A stretch of DNA of 64,000 bases from Stieleria magnilauensis (GTDB taxonomy: Bacteria > Planctomycetota > Planctomycetia > Pirellulales > Pirellulaceae): the NCBI GenBank assembly GCA_007753675.1, contig CP036432.1:62001-126000 (forward strand), in the 5' to 3' direction. Position 1 is the stretch's first letter; every line of letters begins with the position of its first letter. The position numbers and the translations under genes are program-made. The notes beneath the pieces are model-generated. The model saw only the letters and a program-made list of their open reading frames with translations. It did not search any database and was not told the DNA's origin. This document shows positions 17,356-26,593 of the stretch, in pieces.

Positions 17356-18627
17356 ATGAACGACAATTCACCCACACTCAACCAATCCATCGCGCTTTTT
17401 GTTGGAATCGATTGGGCTGATCAGAAACATGACTGCCACATCATTGATTCTCAAGGCAGAGAATCGGCGATGGAACTGCCCCACACCCCCGAAGCGATCA
17501 ACCAATGGATCGCCAAGATGACTGAGAAAGCCAAGGGCGGGAAAATCGCGATCATGCTCGAACAGTCCAAGGGCCCCCTGATCCATGCCTTGATGTTCCG
17601 TCAGAACATCGTTCTCTACCCGATTAACCCTAAACAACTCTCTCGCTATCGAGAAAGCTATCCGGGTGGCGATGGCAAAAGTGATCCTACCGACGCGATG
17701 TATCTGGCCAGGCTTCTTCGCGAACGAATCGAGACCCTTAAGGCATGGCTGCCTGATGATGAGCAGACGCGATTGCTGAACCGGCTTTGCGAGCAAAGAC
17801 GCTTCATCGTAGGCAGCCAAACAAAACTGCGTCAGCAGCTTATCAGCGTACTTAAACAGTATTTTCCTGTAGTTTTGGAGCTGTTCGGCAAATCCCACCA
17901 GCTGGATTTGCTACTGGCTGTACTCAAGCGGTGGCCTGATCCCAGGCAACTCCGTCGTGCTGATCGTCGGTTGATTGTTCGGGTTCTGCGAGAACACGGA
18001 GTCCGAAATGAGGAGCGGCAAAAAGAAGCCCTCGATGCCATTCGTAGCTCGCCGTTGCTCTGCGATGACTCTGCCCTGATCACTCCCATGTCCATGACGG
18101 TTAAGCATTTGGCTCAGCAAATCGAAGGATCCATCAAAACGATTGAGCAGTTCGACCAACAGATTAGCGAGTCGTTCAAGGCTCACGGCGATGCCCACCT
18201 GTTCTCCTCGCTCCGAGGAGCCGGCCCAGCACTTGCGCCTCGACTTCTGTGTGCGTTCGGTTCGCAGCGTGATCGCTGGTCCGATGCCGATGAACTGGCT
18301 TCCTTTAGCGGAATCGCACCCATCACGCGTCAAAGCGGAAAGCAGCGTCATGTTCAACGGCGCTATGCCTGCCCGAAATACCTTCGCCAAACCTTTCATG
18401 AGTTTGCAGCCGCAGCCCGGACATGGTGTCCGTGGACCAAAGCTCGCTACCAAATGTTACGAGCCCAAGGAATGAAACACCACGCGGTGCTACGCAAGCT
18501 CGCACGTAGTTGGATCCGGATTCTCTACCGCGTCTGGCAGACCCGCATCCCGTTCGACTGTGGTCGATACATTGAAACTCTCAAACGCCGATTACCCGGT
18601 ATCGTCCCCTACCTCGAAAATTCCTGA
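17356..18627 (+). CDS. IS110-family transposase (DEDD recombinase)
   Basis: The 423-residue protein has the RuvC-like N-terminal domain with the four acidic residues Asp19 (GIDWADQKHD), Glu69 (MLEQSKGP), Asp110 and Asp113 (GGDGKSDPTDAMYLA). The C-terminal Tnp_20 domain contains RGAGPALAPRLL and ELASFSGIAPITRQSGK, where the serine acts in strand exchange in studied IS110 proteins. All key residues are present and the frame is intact, so the enzyme could be active. It is preceded by a long leader and followed at once by an IS4 element. Confidence 0.93.
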   Translation: MNDNSPTLNQSIALFVGIDWADQKHDCHIIDSQGRESAMELPHTPEAINQWIAKMTEKAKGGKIAIMLEQSKGPLIHALMFRQNIVLYPINPKQLSRYRESYPGGDGKSDPTDAMYLARLLRERIETLKAWLPDDEQTRLLNRLCEQRRFIVGSQTKLRQQLISVLKQYFPVVLELFGKSHQLDLLLAVLKRWPDPRQLRRADRRLIVRVLREHGVRNEERQKEALDAIRSSPLLCDDSALITPMSMTVKHLAQQIEGSIKTIEQFDQQISESFKAHGDAHLFSSLRGAGPALAPRLLCAFGSQRDRWSDADELASFSGIAPITRQSGKQRHVQRRYACPKYLRQTFHEFAAAARTWCPWTKARYQMLRAQGMKHHAVLRKLARSWIRILYRVWQTRIPFDCGRYIETLKRRLPGIVPYLENS

Positions 18628-18663
18628 AATCCGAAAACAAGCCACTTGCTCAGAGCTCAGATG

Positions 18664-20131
18664 TCTCGCTGCGCTCGACCCCATACGCACCAAGTTAAGG
18701 AATTGAGGTAGAAAAAAAGCGGAAAAACCTTCATGAGGTAGTTATCACCACAACCTCGGAAGAAGGAGTTTCCGCCGTGAAGACCATAGATCGATTGGCC
18801 ACTTTGTTACAGACCAGTTTCGGAGAACTTGCCGAGCAATCTGCCGCCGAATCCAAGGTCATCAAACGACGACGAAAGTTTGATGCCTCAACGCTCGCGA
18901 AGTCGTTCATTTTGGCCATGCTAGCCAAACCGACCGCCAACGAGGAGGACATTGCCAGCATGGCTGCTTCTGTGGGGCTGACGATTTCTCCCCAGGCCGT
19001 TGAGCAACGATATAGCGATCAATTGGTCGCCTTCTTTCGTTCGCTGTTTGCCAAGATGAGTATGCAGGTCATGCACTCCGAGTCGAAGCTCGCCCCGCTT
19101 TTGGAACGATTTACGTCGGTCAAGCTGATCGACAGTTCGGTGATCAGCTTGCCGCCGAGTTTGGCAGCAGAATTTGCAGGTTGTGGCGGTGTAGGGGAGC
19201 ACAATACCGCTGCAGTGAAGCTTCAAACCGAACTTGACCTGGCCAATGGGGAGTTGCAGTGCATTCAACTCGAACCAGGGAAGTCGCCCGATCAGGCAAC
19301 AAACCGTCAAGTCGTGCCACTCCAGAAAGGCTCACTTCGAATCGCTGACCTCGGCTATTTCTCATCCGCCGTCCTTTCGTGTTATGCAGCGTGGGGAGCC
19401 TTTTTCCTGACGCGATTGCTTTACAACGTGAAAATCAAGGTGGACGATCACTCCGAAGGGCTAGTTGCTTGGCTGAGCCGACAAAATGACTCACTGATCG
19501 ACTGCGACGTCACAGTCGGCCAAGGCACTCCGCTGGACTGCCGATTGATCGCATGGCGAATCCCCAAGGCAATCGCCGCGAAACGTCGCAGGGAAGTTCG
19601 CAAACGGGCGAAAAAGAAGGGCCGTACACCGAGTCAGGACCGCTTGGCGGCTTGCGACTGGAACTTTTTAGCCACCAATCTTGCAGTAGAGCAATTGAGC
19701 GTCCAAGAGGCGATCGTTTTGTACCGCAGCCGCTGGCAAATTGAATTGCTCTTCAAGCGATGGAAAACGTACTGCCAGATCGATCTGATGGATGGGCGCA
19801 CGGACACCATTTCGATGGCCCGGTTTTGGGTCCGCCTCTGTGGTGCACTTCTCCAGCAGTGGTTGGTCATACTGGCGGGCTGGTTCGAGAATTCATCGCT
19901 AAGCTTCGCAAAGATAGCTAAGCGGCTTGCAAATTGGATGGATGAATTGGCCAGTTGCCTCGTATCGCATTCAAGACTTTGCGAATATCTCGCAAAAATC
20001 CGAAACCGAGTCCTACCGATCTGCAAGCGAACAAAAAGGCGGAAAAAGCCGGGAACTGCGGAATTGCTCCGCGATCCCAACTTGCTCGAATATTCCTTAA
20101 CTTGATGCCTATGGGGTCGAGCGAAGCGAGG
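18664..20131 (+). mobile_element. IS4-family insertion sequence with 40-bp inverted repeats
   Basis: The left repeat at 18664-18703 and the right repeat at 20092-20131 are inverted and match at 36 of 40 positions; both contain CGCTCGACCCCATA and AAGTTAAGGAAT. The right repeat overlaps the end of the transposase gene, whose TGA is at 20103-20105. No obvious target duplication is seen at these limits, so the true ends may be a few bases outside. The element is 1.47 kb and complete. Confidence 0.8.
18777..20105 (+). CDS. IS4-family transposase (DDE)
   Basis: The 442-residue protein starts at a GTG with a strong GAAGGAG site nine bases upstream. DDE-type motifs are KLIDSSVISLP (first Asp), RIADLGYFS (second Asp) and the IS4 signature YREK-like block YRSRWQIELLFKRWK with the catalytic Glu. 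Length and motif spacing are usual for IS4 transposases. No frameshift or stop interrupts it, so it should be functional. Confidence 0.93.
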   Translation: MKTIDRLATLLQTSFGELAEQSAAESKVIKRRRKFDASTLAKSFILAMLAKPTANEEDIASMAASVGLTISPQAVEQRYSDQLVAFFRSLFAKMSMQVMHSESKLAPLLERFTSVKLIDSSVISLPPSLAAEFAGCGGVGEHNTAAVKLQTELDLANGELQCIQLEPGKSPDQATNRQVVPLQKGSLRIADLGYFSSAVLSCYAAWGAFFLTRLLYNVKIKVDDHSEGLVAWLSRQNDSLIDCDVTVGQGTPLDCRLIAWRIPKAIAAKRRREVRKRAKKKGRTPSQDRLAACDWNFLATNLAVEQLSVQEAIVLYRSRWQIELLFKRWKTYCQIDLMDGRTDTISMARFWVRLCGALLQQWLVILAGWFENSSLSFAKIAKRLANWMDELASCLVSHSRLCEYLAKIRNRVLPICKRTKRRKKPGTAELLRDPNLLEYSLT

Positions 20132-20185
20132 GGAGGTCGATTGTTCAAGTGACCGATTTGATCGTAGCGGAAGGCGCCAAGACTT

Positions 20186-21670
20186 TTACTTCGTCGACTC
20201 TTTTCTCAGAAAGTCATACTCCGGCGTAACACATCTGCCTTTGGACGACTGATACACCAACCGCAGCGAGGCTCGGCTCTCCGGATAACGTCCCTTGTCA
20301 TCGGTCGCCTCTTCCCACTGCTGCAGTTGGCGGCGATGTTCTTTCAACACGAAATCGTAGTCGGGGTGTTTCGCCAGATTGACGGTCTGGTGGGGATCCG
20401 TTGTCAGCTCGTAGAGCTCTTCTTCGGGGCGATTTTCCGCGTCGTAGTAGGACGCCTGCAACGGACTGAGTTTTCCGGCGGCGAGCAACTCGCGCAGTGT
20501 GACAAACGTCGGATAGTTTTCGCGGTACTGCGGTTGGTAGAGGGCACGATCGGTTTTGTAGTTTCGGATGTATCGAAAGTTGTCCGAACGCACGGTGCGA
20601 ATGCGATCGATCGCATTACCCATCCGGTCGCGGGCTGAAATCACGTATTGGCGTGGTTGAAAGTCGTCGGCGAACAGATCGCGTCCCTCCATGAATTTTG
20701 GGATGTCGATTCCCGCCAGTCCGAGTGACGTGGTGGTGATGTCGATTCCGCTGACCAGGTCCGACCGTGTTTGGTCATGCTTGGTGATCTGATCGGTGCC
20801 GCCGGGCCACTGAACCACCAGTGGAACCTTGGTGCCGTCCTCGTACAAGAACTGTTTCGCTCGGGGTAGCGGGCTGCCGTGGTCGGTGAAGAAGAACACG
20901 GCGGTGTTTTCCCACAGTCCATACTCTTTGAGCGCCGACAGGATGGCACCGACTTGCGCGTCGGTTTCGGCAATTTGTTCATAGTGCCGAGCGATCGCGT
21001 TACGGAACACGGGGTGATCGGGATACTGCGGCGGCACCGTCACTTGATCTTCCGAGACGCGACTGGGCGCGGGATACTTGGATCCCGTTTCGCCTTCGAT
21101 CTTTCCTCCCTTGAGTTGGATTTGACCGAAGAACGGTTTGCCTTGCAGTTGTTTTAACCAGGAGACGTCACGACCCACCATGTGGCTGTTGACTTGTTTG
21201 CGGGTGGGGCGATTGAATTCGGGCGAGTACAGGAGGTCGCGATCGCGGGCGAAATTGTAATCGTCCTTTGCTTCGTTGAACGTCAGGTAACCGGCATCGC
21301 GAAAGAGTTCCGGGACGGTCACCACACCGTCGGGCAACGGTTTTTTGATCATGGTGCGATGTTGGTGCAGACCGTGCGTGGTCTGCATCGTGCCGGTGAT
21401 CAAGGCCGATCGGGTGGTGGAGCAAACGGGGGCCGGCATGTAGGCACGGGTGAACTTCACGCCGCCGTCGGCCAAGCTGTCGATGTGGGGCGTTTGGGCG
21501 ATCGGATCGCCGTAGCATCCCACCCAGTCACTCATGTCATCGACATAGATCCACAAGATATTGGGTCGATCCGCGCGGACATCGCCGCTGAGAAACGCAC
21601 CCAGCGTCGCAGCGACCAGGGTTGCGAGGTGAGAAAAGAGCAAGCGTGGTCGCGACGGAACATTCATCAT
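20186..21670 (-). CDS. Secreted sulfatase
   Basis: The 494-residue protein has a signal peptide (residues 1-33, ending RADRP) and the sulfatase fold: RPNILWIYVDDMSDWVGCYG, then PVCSTTRSALITG with the formylglycine Cys83, and FFFTDHGSPLPRAKQFLYEDG with the later metal ligands. The motif is C-S-T-T-R, with Thr in place of the usual Pro, as in some planctomycete sulfatases. It probably desulfates algal or host glycans outside the cytoplasm. It is separated from the IS4 element by 54 bases and is convergent with the transposase. Confidence 0.9.
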   Translation of the reverse strand: MMNVPSRPRLLFSHLATLVAATLGAFLSGDVRADRPNILWIYVDDMSDWVGCYGDPIAQTPHIDSLADGGVKFTRAYMPAPVCSTTRSALITGTMQTTHGLHQHRTMIKKPLPDGVVTVPELFRDAGYLTFNEAKDDYNFARDRDLLYSPEFNRPTRKQVNSHMVGRDVSWLKQLQGKPFFGQIQLKGGKIEGETGSKYPAPSRVSEDQVTVPPQYPDHPVFRNAIARHYEQIAETDAQVGAILSALKEYGLWENTAVFFFTDHGSPLPRAKQFLYEDGTKVPLVVQWPGGTDQITKHDQTRSDLVSGIDITTTSLGLAGIDIPKFMEGRDLFADDFQPRQYVISARDRMGNAIDRIRTVRSDNFRYIRNYKTDRALYQPQYRENYPTFVTLRELLAAGKLSPLQASYYDAENRPEEELYELTTDPHQTVNLAKHPDYDFVLKEHRRQLQQWEEATDDKGRYPESRASLRLVYQSSKGRCVTPEYDFLRKESTK

Positions 21671-21877
21671 GCGAAGGGGCGAAAGGGGGGCAGACGGTCA
21701 AACATCGCCCGTGCCGCACTGCCACTCGGCCAGCGCGACGTTCAGGGGCGTGCAGATATGATACTCGCCTTTCGCTGGTCCATTCGAGGCCTGACCAAGG
21801 ACTCCGAGGATCGAATCGCCGTTTCCGCCGGAATGGGCGGATGAGCTGTCGTCCCAGATCTCGGACCCCCGCAAGCT

Positions 21878-22549
21878 TCATGCGTCGGTGGCTTCACTGT
21901 GTGGGTTTTCAACCTTTGTCCAGACAAAAGATTGAAGGGGCGGCAGGTTCATCGGGATGATTTCCGTCTTGGGCGGGCCGAACAGTGGGCGGGCGTAGTC
22001 TTTTACGTCGGACGCCAATTGATAGGCGATGAACACGCCGCCTGGACGAAGCACCTCGTGGACCGATTGGGTGATCCGCTTGGCATCCATCGGCGACAGA
22101 TAGCTGAACGGGATGCCCGATATGGCCACGTCGGCCGTTCCGAAATCATGGCGAGCCACGATGTCGATCAAGTCGCAGGCATCGGCGATTTCGACGGTCA
22201 ACCGCGGGTCGCTGATGGTGCCCAGCGATTCGGCAAAGGCATCTGTTTTTTCGATCGCCAACAGTTGGGCGTCCGAACGCATCGACTGCAACAAGGCCTG
22301 TGTCGTGCCACCGTCTCCCGGTCCGAGTTCGATGATGCGGCTCGCCTGACGGACGCAATCGCGATCGGCCAAGTGCTCTCTCAAGAACGGTGAGCTGGGG
22401 CACAGCGTGGCGACTTCCATCGGGTTTCGTATCCATGCCTTCAGCACACACCAAACACGCTCGGCGAACGAGGGCTGTGCCGAGGGAGTCGGGGCGGAGA
22501 CAGGCGGTGACGTTCCGGGAGGCGTGGAACAGGGAATGGCAGTGGGCAT
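21878..22549 (-). CDS. SAM-dependent methyltransferase, phospholipid N-methyltransferase-like
   Basis: The 223-residue protein has the line NPMEVATLCPSSPFLREHL, like PmtA-type phospholipid methyltransferases, followed by the SAM-binding motif IIELGPGDGGTTQALL and the acidic second motif AIEKTDAF. DVAISGIPFSYLS takes the place of the catalytic loop, and HEVLRPGGVFIAYQ follows. It would methylate phosphatidylethanolamine or a similar lipid, but rRNA adenine methylation cannot be excluded. Its gene is 27 bases downstream of the DUF442 gene on the same strand, so they may share a transcript. Confidence 0.8.
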   Translation of the reverse strand: MPTAIPCSTPPGTSPPVSAPTPSAQPSFAERVWCVLKAWIRNPMEVATLCPSSPFLREHLADRDCVRQASRIIELGPGDGGTTQALLQSMRSDAQLLAIEKTDAFAESLGTISDPRLTVEIADACDLIDIVARHDFGTADVAISGIPFSYLSPMDAKRITQSVHEVLRPGGVFIAYQLASDVKDYARPLFGPPKTEIIPMNLPPLQSFVWTKVENPHSEATDA

Positions 22550-22576
22550 GGGGAGTCCGTCGGCGAGGGATGGAGA

Positions 22577-23026
22577 TTAATTGGAATGGTTGTCGACGTA
22601 GTTCTTGACGAACTGACGCAGGTCTTCTTGTTCACACTCAAACCCCATCTGCTCGGCCTGTTGGAGTGTTTGTTCGCCGCTCATTCCCTGCTCGGCGGCA
22701 AGGTGCATCATCACCATCGCCCCGGCGCGTTTCCCGCTTTTGCAGTGGGCGAACACGGGTTTGGGCAACGCGACATACTGCTGGCGGAACCGGTCGACGA
22801 GTTCGTTTTCCATCGCGCCCATCGCGACGGGAACGTGCAGGTAATCCAAGCCCTGCGCTTTCACTTGCTTTCCTTCGGCGTCCGGAGAAAGCGGCTGGTC
22901 GTCTTCACCCTCGGTGCGAAAGTTGATCACCGATTTGTAGCCCTGCTCATCGAGCCGTCGGAGTTCGTCTTCAGTCGGTTGGGCGCCCACGGTGACGTCG
23001 TCGTTGATCTTCATCGTGTCTTGCAT
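22577..23026 (-). CDS. DUF442/TIGR01244 family phosphatase-like protein
   Basis: The 149-residue protein starts MQDTMKINDDVTVGAQPTED and has the signature segment AHCKSGKRAGA, an HCxxGxR-like loop of dual-specificity phosphatases. The family occurs alone or fused to sulfur dioxygenase (beta-lactamase hydrolase-like) proteins and is linked to sulfide metabolism. A GAAAGGAG ribosome site is immediately upstream. It appears co-transcribed with the methyltransferase. Confidence 0.82.
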   Translation of the reverse strand: MQDTMKINDDVTVGAQPTEDELRRLDEQGYKSVINFRTEGEDDQPLSPDAEGKQVKAQGLDYLHVPVAMGAMENELVDRFRQQYVALPKPVFAHCKSGKRAGAMVMMHLAAEQGMSGEQTLQQAEQMGFECEQEDLRQFVKNYVDNHSN

Positions 23027-23229
23027 GGAGTTCTCCTTTCAATGGATCGAATGCCACGGTGTCGATTCACCCTTGGGCGGTTCGATCCGTGCAACTTCGT
23101 TGAGTGCAATTTCGGATCAGGGCAGAGAGCAACTGACGTACCGACCGCCGGTAGAAATGGCTGCGGCGAGAAAACTTGGGTGCATTTGGTCTTTCGGCAA
23201 TCAGGTTGGTTGCCGGGGATGCAGGGGGG

Positions 23230-23356
23230 CTAGTGCTCTGGCCACTGTTAGATTGAAGATGCCGCGGAAAAGGGGTCAGGTACCAAAAATGCGAAGCACC
23301 CTTTGGGCCATTTGGTTTGGTACCTGACCCCTTTTCCGCTCGACACAAAGCACTAG
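23230..23356. repeat. Nested inverted repeat in a 326-base intergenic gap
   Basis: A 24-bp perfect pair (23264-23287 and 23316-23339) contains GGAAAAGGGGTCAGGTACC and is separated by 28 bases. Outside it a second 8-bp pair, CTAGTGCT at 23230-23237 and AGCACTAG at 23349-23356, is also exactly inverted. The AGGGGTCAGGTACC motif resembles ends of IS200-like/RAYT elements. The rest of the gap (23027-23229) holds no gene that I can support. The last 4 bases overlap the exchanger stop. Confidence 0.75.
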
Positions 23357-24183
23357 CCGGCCCAGAAAAACAACGCCATCAAGTAGGCGAACAGGCCGAC
23401 GGGGTAGACAAATCCCACGTTGGCCATGTTGGAACCGGTCAGGTTGTCGAGGGCTTCTTGGGTGTCGTTGAGCTCACCGAGCTGTCCGTCTCGTTTGGAG
23501 GCCGCGTAGACGGCGAAGAAGCTGACCATTTCCGGGATGCTGGTGACGACGCCGAGGATCCAGCCGGCGATGGCCGGGCGCACTTTCAGTTCGTCGACGA
23601 CCGTCGCGGTCGCCTCGCCCAAAAACATTCCGGCGATCGCGATCGCAATCAGCGTGGTCACTCCTAGCGTGATCCCGATGTGAAGACTGCCGACCGCCTC
23701 CCGTACCTCCTCCTCGCCTTTGACGGCACGATTGACGCGTTTGTCGACGAATTGATAGACGAGAAAGAATCCCAACAAAATAGGAATGAGGTACCACTGG
23801 CTGTCCAAGCCCAATCGCATCAGTACGATGGGGACGGCGACGGCCAGACCGGCAAAGACGATCTCATCGAGGAACCGCATGTTGAACAGTTTGCCGAACT
23901 GGCGATAAAACGTGACAGCCATCAACATCAGGGCGACGTTGATGATGTTGGAACTGGCGATGTTCCACAGGCCCGCTTCCCAGACCCCGGCCAGCCCGGC
24001 GGCGACCAGGCAGACGAATTCGGGCACAGAGGTCGCGTACCCGGTCAATTGGCCGCGCGCCTTGGCACTCCAATTCATCGCCCCGGCAATGTGGTCGATG
24101 CCACGCAGCAACCCGTACTTGACGAGCACGATGATCGCCGCGGCGGAGACGATCATGGTCAGCGCGGGCATGAATTCAATCAC
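23353..24183 (-). CDS. Cation/calcium exchanger of the CaCA family
   Basis: The 276-residue membrane protein has about nine to ten helices and two alpha-repeats in tandem order. Repeat 1 is GQLTGYATSVPEFVCLVAAG with ASSNIINVALM; repeat 2 is GWILGVVTSIPEMVSFFAVY with NLTGSNMANVGFV. The TSxPE and GSNxxN pairs form the ion-binding site in sodium/calcium exchangers. It is shorter than YrbG (325), lacking some terminal helices. Ion specificity is not determined. It is probably expressed alone. Confidence 0.85.
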   Translation of the reverse strand: MIEFMPALTMIVSAAAIIVLVKYGLLRGIDHIAGAMNWSAKARGQLTGYATSVPEFVCLVAAGLAGVWEAGLWNIASSNIINVALMLMAVTFYRQFGKLFNMRFLDEIVFAGLAVAVPIVLMRLGLDSQWYLIPILLGFFLVYQFVDKRVNRAVKGEEEVREAVGSLHIGITLGVTTLIAIAIAGMFLGEATATVVDELKVRPAIAGWILGVVTSIPEMVSFFAVYAASKRDGQLGELNDTQEALDNLTGSNMANVGFVYPVGLFAYLMALFFWAG

Positions 24184-24365
24184 TGGGGGCAGGGGGAAGG
24201 CGATGGGAGAGGTGAATGGTTCAATATAGGCCGAATCGAGAATCGTGCCAGATGCGAAAGTCTAGCCACCAACCGTTGGTGCTTGTCCCGAACGATGGTT
24301 GCACGTGTCTCCGCGCGATGCTCTGATTTCTCCATCACCCCCACCCACTCGGCTTGAGAGAGACC

Positions 24366-25514
24366 ATGAATTCGTCAGCTTCGGCGTCCGACAAGCGGCG
24401 GTCGCTGGGTCGCATGATTCGCTTTGCCATCATTTCGATCGCGATCTTGGCCCTGGTTGTCTGGATGATTCTCCCCCCCGTGGAGACACTCCGGTTTCAG
24501 AAGTACAGGGTGGCGTCGACTGAACCCTTGTCGCTGCCATTGGTCTCGCTTCCCGATGTCGGTTCACGACCCATCCTGGCGTTTTCGGCCGATGGACAGT
24601 TGGCCGCCTATTTGTCGAAACGGGCTGATGGAGTCGACGGAGAACTCGAATCGCAGATCACCGTCATCGACGTGCAAACGGGAACGCCCACCGCGGGACC
24701 GCTGACGGTTGCGGATTCCCGCACGCCACCGCACCTGGAGTTCAGCCGCGACGGAAACGTGCTCGCCGCGGCCGGTGCGACGGAAGTCCGCGTCTGGGAT
24801 CTTCGTGATTCGCGCGAGATCACGACGATCGCGCTGCCCGATGTTCGGTTGCAATCACGTCGGTTTGTGGCCCTCAGCCCCGATGGCACCCGGGTCGCAA
24901 CCTCCGTTCAAGAACCGAACGCTGATCCCGGGTTGTGGGTGTTCCAGTGTGAAACGGGCCAGCCACTGATCCAGATGGAGCGTACGTCGGGGACCGCCAA
25001 CGACGATCGATTCGTGTTCCACCCCACCGAAAACCAGTTGATCGGTGCCGCCGATTCGGACACGGGGCAGTCCCACCTGTGCATCTGGGACGTGGGGTCT
25101 GGGAAGGTGGTCCAAGAGATCGTTTCCAAGGAAGACTGCCAAACACTCGCGTTCGCCTTTGATCCCGGCGGTGACCATCTTGCCGTGGCGATGTATCACG
25201 GCACTCGCGAATACTATCCGTATGCGACGACAATCTTTGACTTGGAAACCTGGGCACCCGTCACAAAAATTGACAACGGAAACTATGTGTTCTGGTTAGC
25301 GATCAGTCCCGATGGCAACCACGTGTCGCTGGTCGATGGCAGTGGCGAGGCTTCGCTGTGGTCCACCGCAAGCGGCATTCGATTGCAAAACTTTCAACTG
25401 GGGCTGCCCAGTGTGACCGCGTTCAGCGGCCAGGACGGCGCGTTGCTGTTGTTGACCAACACCGACGACCAGCCCGATACGGCGGAAATCGTGACACTGC
25501 GAGCGGCTGAGTGA
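24366..25514 (+). CDS. Membrane-anchored WD40/beta-propeller protein
   Basis: The ATG at 24366 (preceded by GAGAGAGA) gives 382 residues. A membrane helix at about residues 20-38 (FAIISIAILALVVWMIL) anchors a beta-propeller built from repeats such as ILAFSADGQLAAY, HLEFSRDGNVLAA, FVALSPDGTRVAT and WLAISPDGNHVSL. The DG turns and ISPDG motifs are typical of WD40 or similar repeats. It likely acts as an extracytoplasmic scaffold; no enzymatic domain is visible. It stands alone. Confidence 0.75.
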   Translation: MNSSASASDKRRSLGRMIRFAIISIAILALVVWMILPPVETLRFQKYRVASTEPLSLPLVSLPDVGSRPILAFSADGQLAAYLSKRADGVDGELESQITVIDVQTGTPTAGPLTVADSRTPPHLEFSRDGNVLAAAGATEVRVWDLRDSREITTIALPDVRLQSRRFVALSPDGTRVATSVQEPNADPGLWVFQCETGQPLIQMERTSGTANDDRFVFHPTENQLIGAADSDTGQSHLCIWDVGSGKVVQEIVSKEDCQTLAFAFDPGGDHLAVAMYHGTREYYPYATTIFDLETWAPVTKIDNGNYVFWLAISPDGNHVSLVDGSGEASLWSTASGIRLQNFQLGLPSVTAFSGQDGALLLLTNTDDQPDTAEIVTLRAAE

Positions 25515-25556
25515 GAAGACGCAACGGACGGAAAGCAAGTATCGACTCGTGCTTTT

Positions 25557-26465
25557 TTACCGCTGGTTGCGACGACGGCGATTTCGGCGGCTCAGGCTGA
25601 CCGTCGCGCTGGCGGCCAGCAGGAAACCGACGGTCGCCGGTTCCGGGACTGCGGTGATCGACAGGGTTCTTAGTGAATACCCTTGCGCAGCGACGAGGCT
25701 GGACAACTCGTCTTCATAAGCCCCGACCAGTGTCGAAAAATTGTCATAACGGTCGCCCGCTCCGGCATTAGATCCCTCGGGCACATCGATTCCCATGTGT
25801 GTGCCGATCAGCCCGATCTGTCCGTCGATCTCGATCAATGCGGCGTTGCCCGAGTCGCCGCCGAGCAAGCCGATCTCATCGCGGCCCAAGCCACCGGTCC
25901 CGCCGTTGGTGTCGGTGTCGTAAGAAAACTGAATGGTGACCGTGTCGCTACCGCCGGTGTCAAATTGGACGATTTGCAGTCCATCGATGACGTTGCGACC
26001 GGCGCGACCTTGGGCATCGAAGGCGAAGAATGTTTGCCCCAGCAACGCCGCGAGATCTCCCACCACAATCGGAACCGGCACGATGCTCGGGTCGACATCG
26101 GATGAGAGGGTGTGAAGCTGGATGTCGCTACCGACCGCGGGTTGACCGGGAACTGTGGTCAACAGCTTTTGCGAACTGATCGATTGGTAGGTTCGCTCCG
26201 TCCCGTCGGTGCCCCGGAACGTGACTTCGGTGGTGCCGACGTGTGCGGCCGTCACATAGTGCCGTGGTGTGATCAAAACGGCTGGCTGCAGCGCCACACC
26301 GGAAAGCTGAGTTTCATCAACCAGAAACGATGGGTTCGGCGTTCCGTCACTCAAGAACCTGTCGTGATAGGTCGGGTCCAACCCGTTGATGATCGCGGCG
26401 GAACTGTGCGAATGGATCCACAGCAGGGCGATCCCAAGCAGAAGATGCCGACAGATTGAATTCAC
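25557..26465 (-). CDS. PEP-CTERM-anchored trypsin-like serine protease
   Basis: The GTG at 26465 places a signal peptide (ICRHLLLGIALLWIHSHSSA) at the start; an in-frame ATG at 26546 would add 27 residues. The chymotrypsin-type triad is visible: His in VTAAHVG, Asp in VGSDIQL and Ser in GLLGGDSGNAA. The C-terminus carries the PEP-CTERM sorting signal VPEPATVGFLLAASATVSLS followed by RRNRRRR. The protein would be exported and processed by an exosortase, though no exosortase lies in this window. It is convergent with the WD40 gene. Confidence 0.8.
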   Translation of the reverse strand: MNSICRHLLLGIALLWIHSHSSAAIINGLDPTYHDRFLSDGTPNPSFLVDETQLSGVALQPAVLITPRHYVTAAHVGTTEVTFRGTDGTERTYQSISSQKLLTTVPGQPAVGSDIQLHTLSSDVDPSIVPVPIVVGDLAALLGQTFFAFDAQGRAGRNVIDGLQIVQFDTGGSDTVTIQFSYDTDTNGGTGGLGRDEIGLLGGDSGNAALIEIDGQIGLIGTHMGIDVPEGSNAGAGDRYDNFSTLVGAYEDELSSLVAAQGYSLRTLSITAVPEPATVGFLLAASATVSLSRRNRRRRNQR

Positions 26466-26593
26466 GTAGGTGTTCTCGGACAAACAGGGGAGCCGGGGAA
26501 GGTCGAAACCGCTTCCTACAGTACTCCATCGGCCCAGACGCATCAAATTGCTTGTGAGACGTCGGGGCTGGCGGAGGGGAGAAGGGAAAGACA

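Larger units (their letters stand above)
17040..18663 (+). mobile_element. IS110-family insertion sequence (approximate limits)
   Basis: The element consists of a non-coding leader of about 300 bases, the transposase at 17356-18627 and a short tail of at most 36 bases before the next element begins. A long left end and short right end, without evident terminal inverted repeats, fit the IS110 (not the IS1111) group. The precise ends cannot be set because IS110 elements make no target duplication and I see no uninterrupted empty site in this window. Confidence 0.5.
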
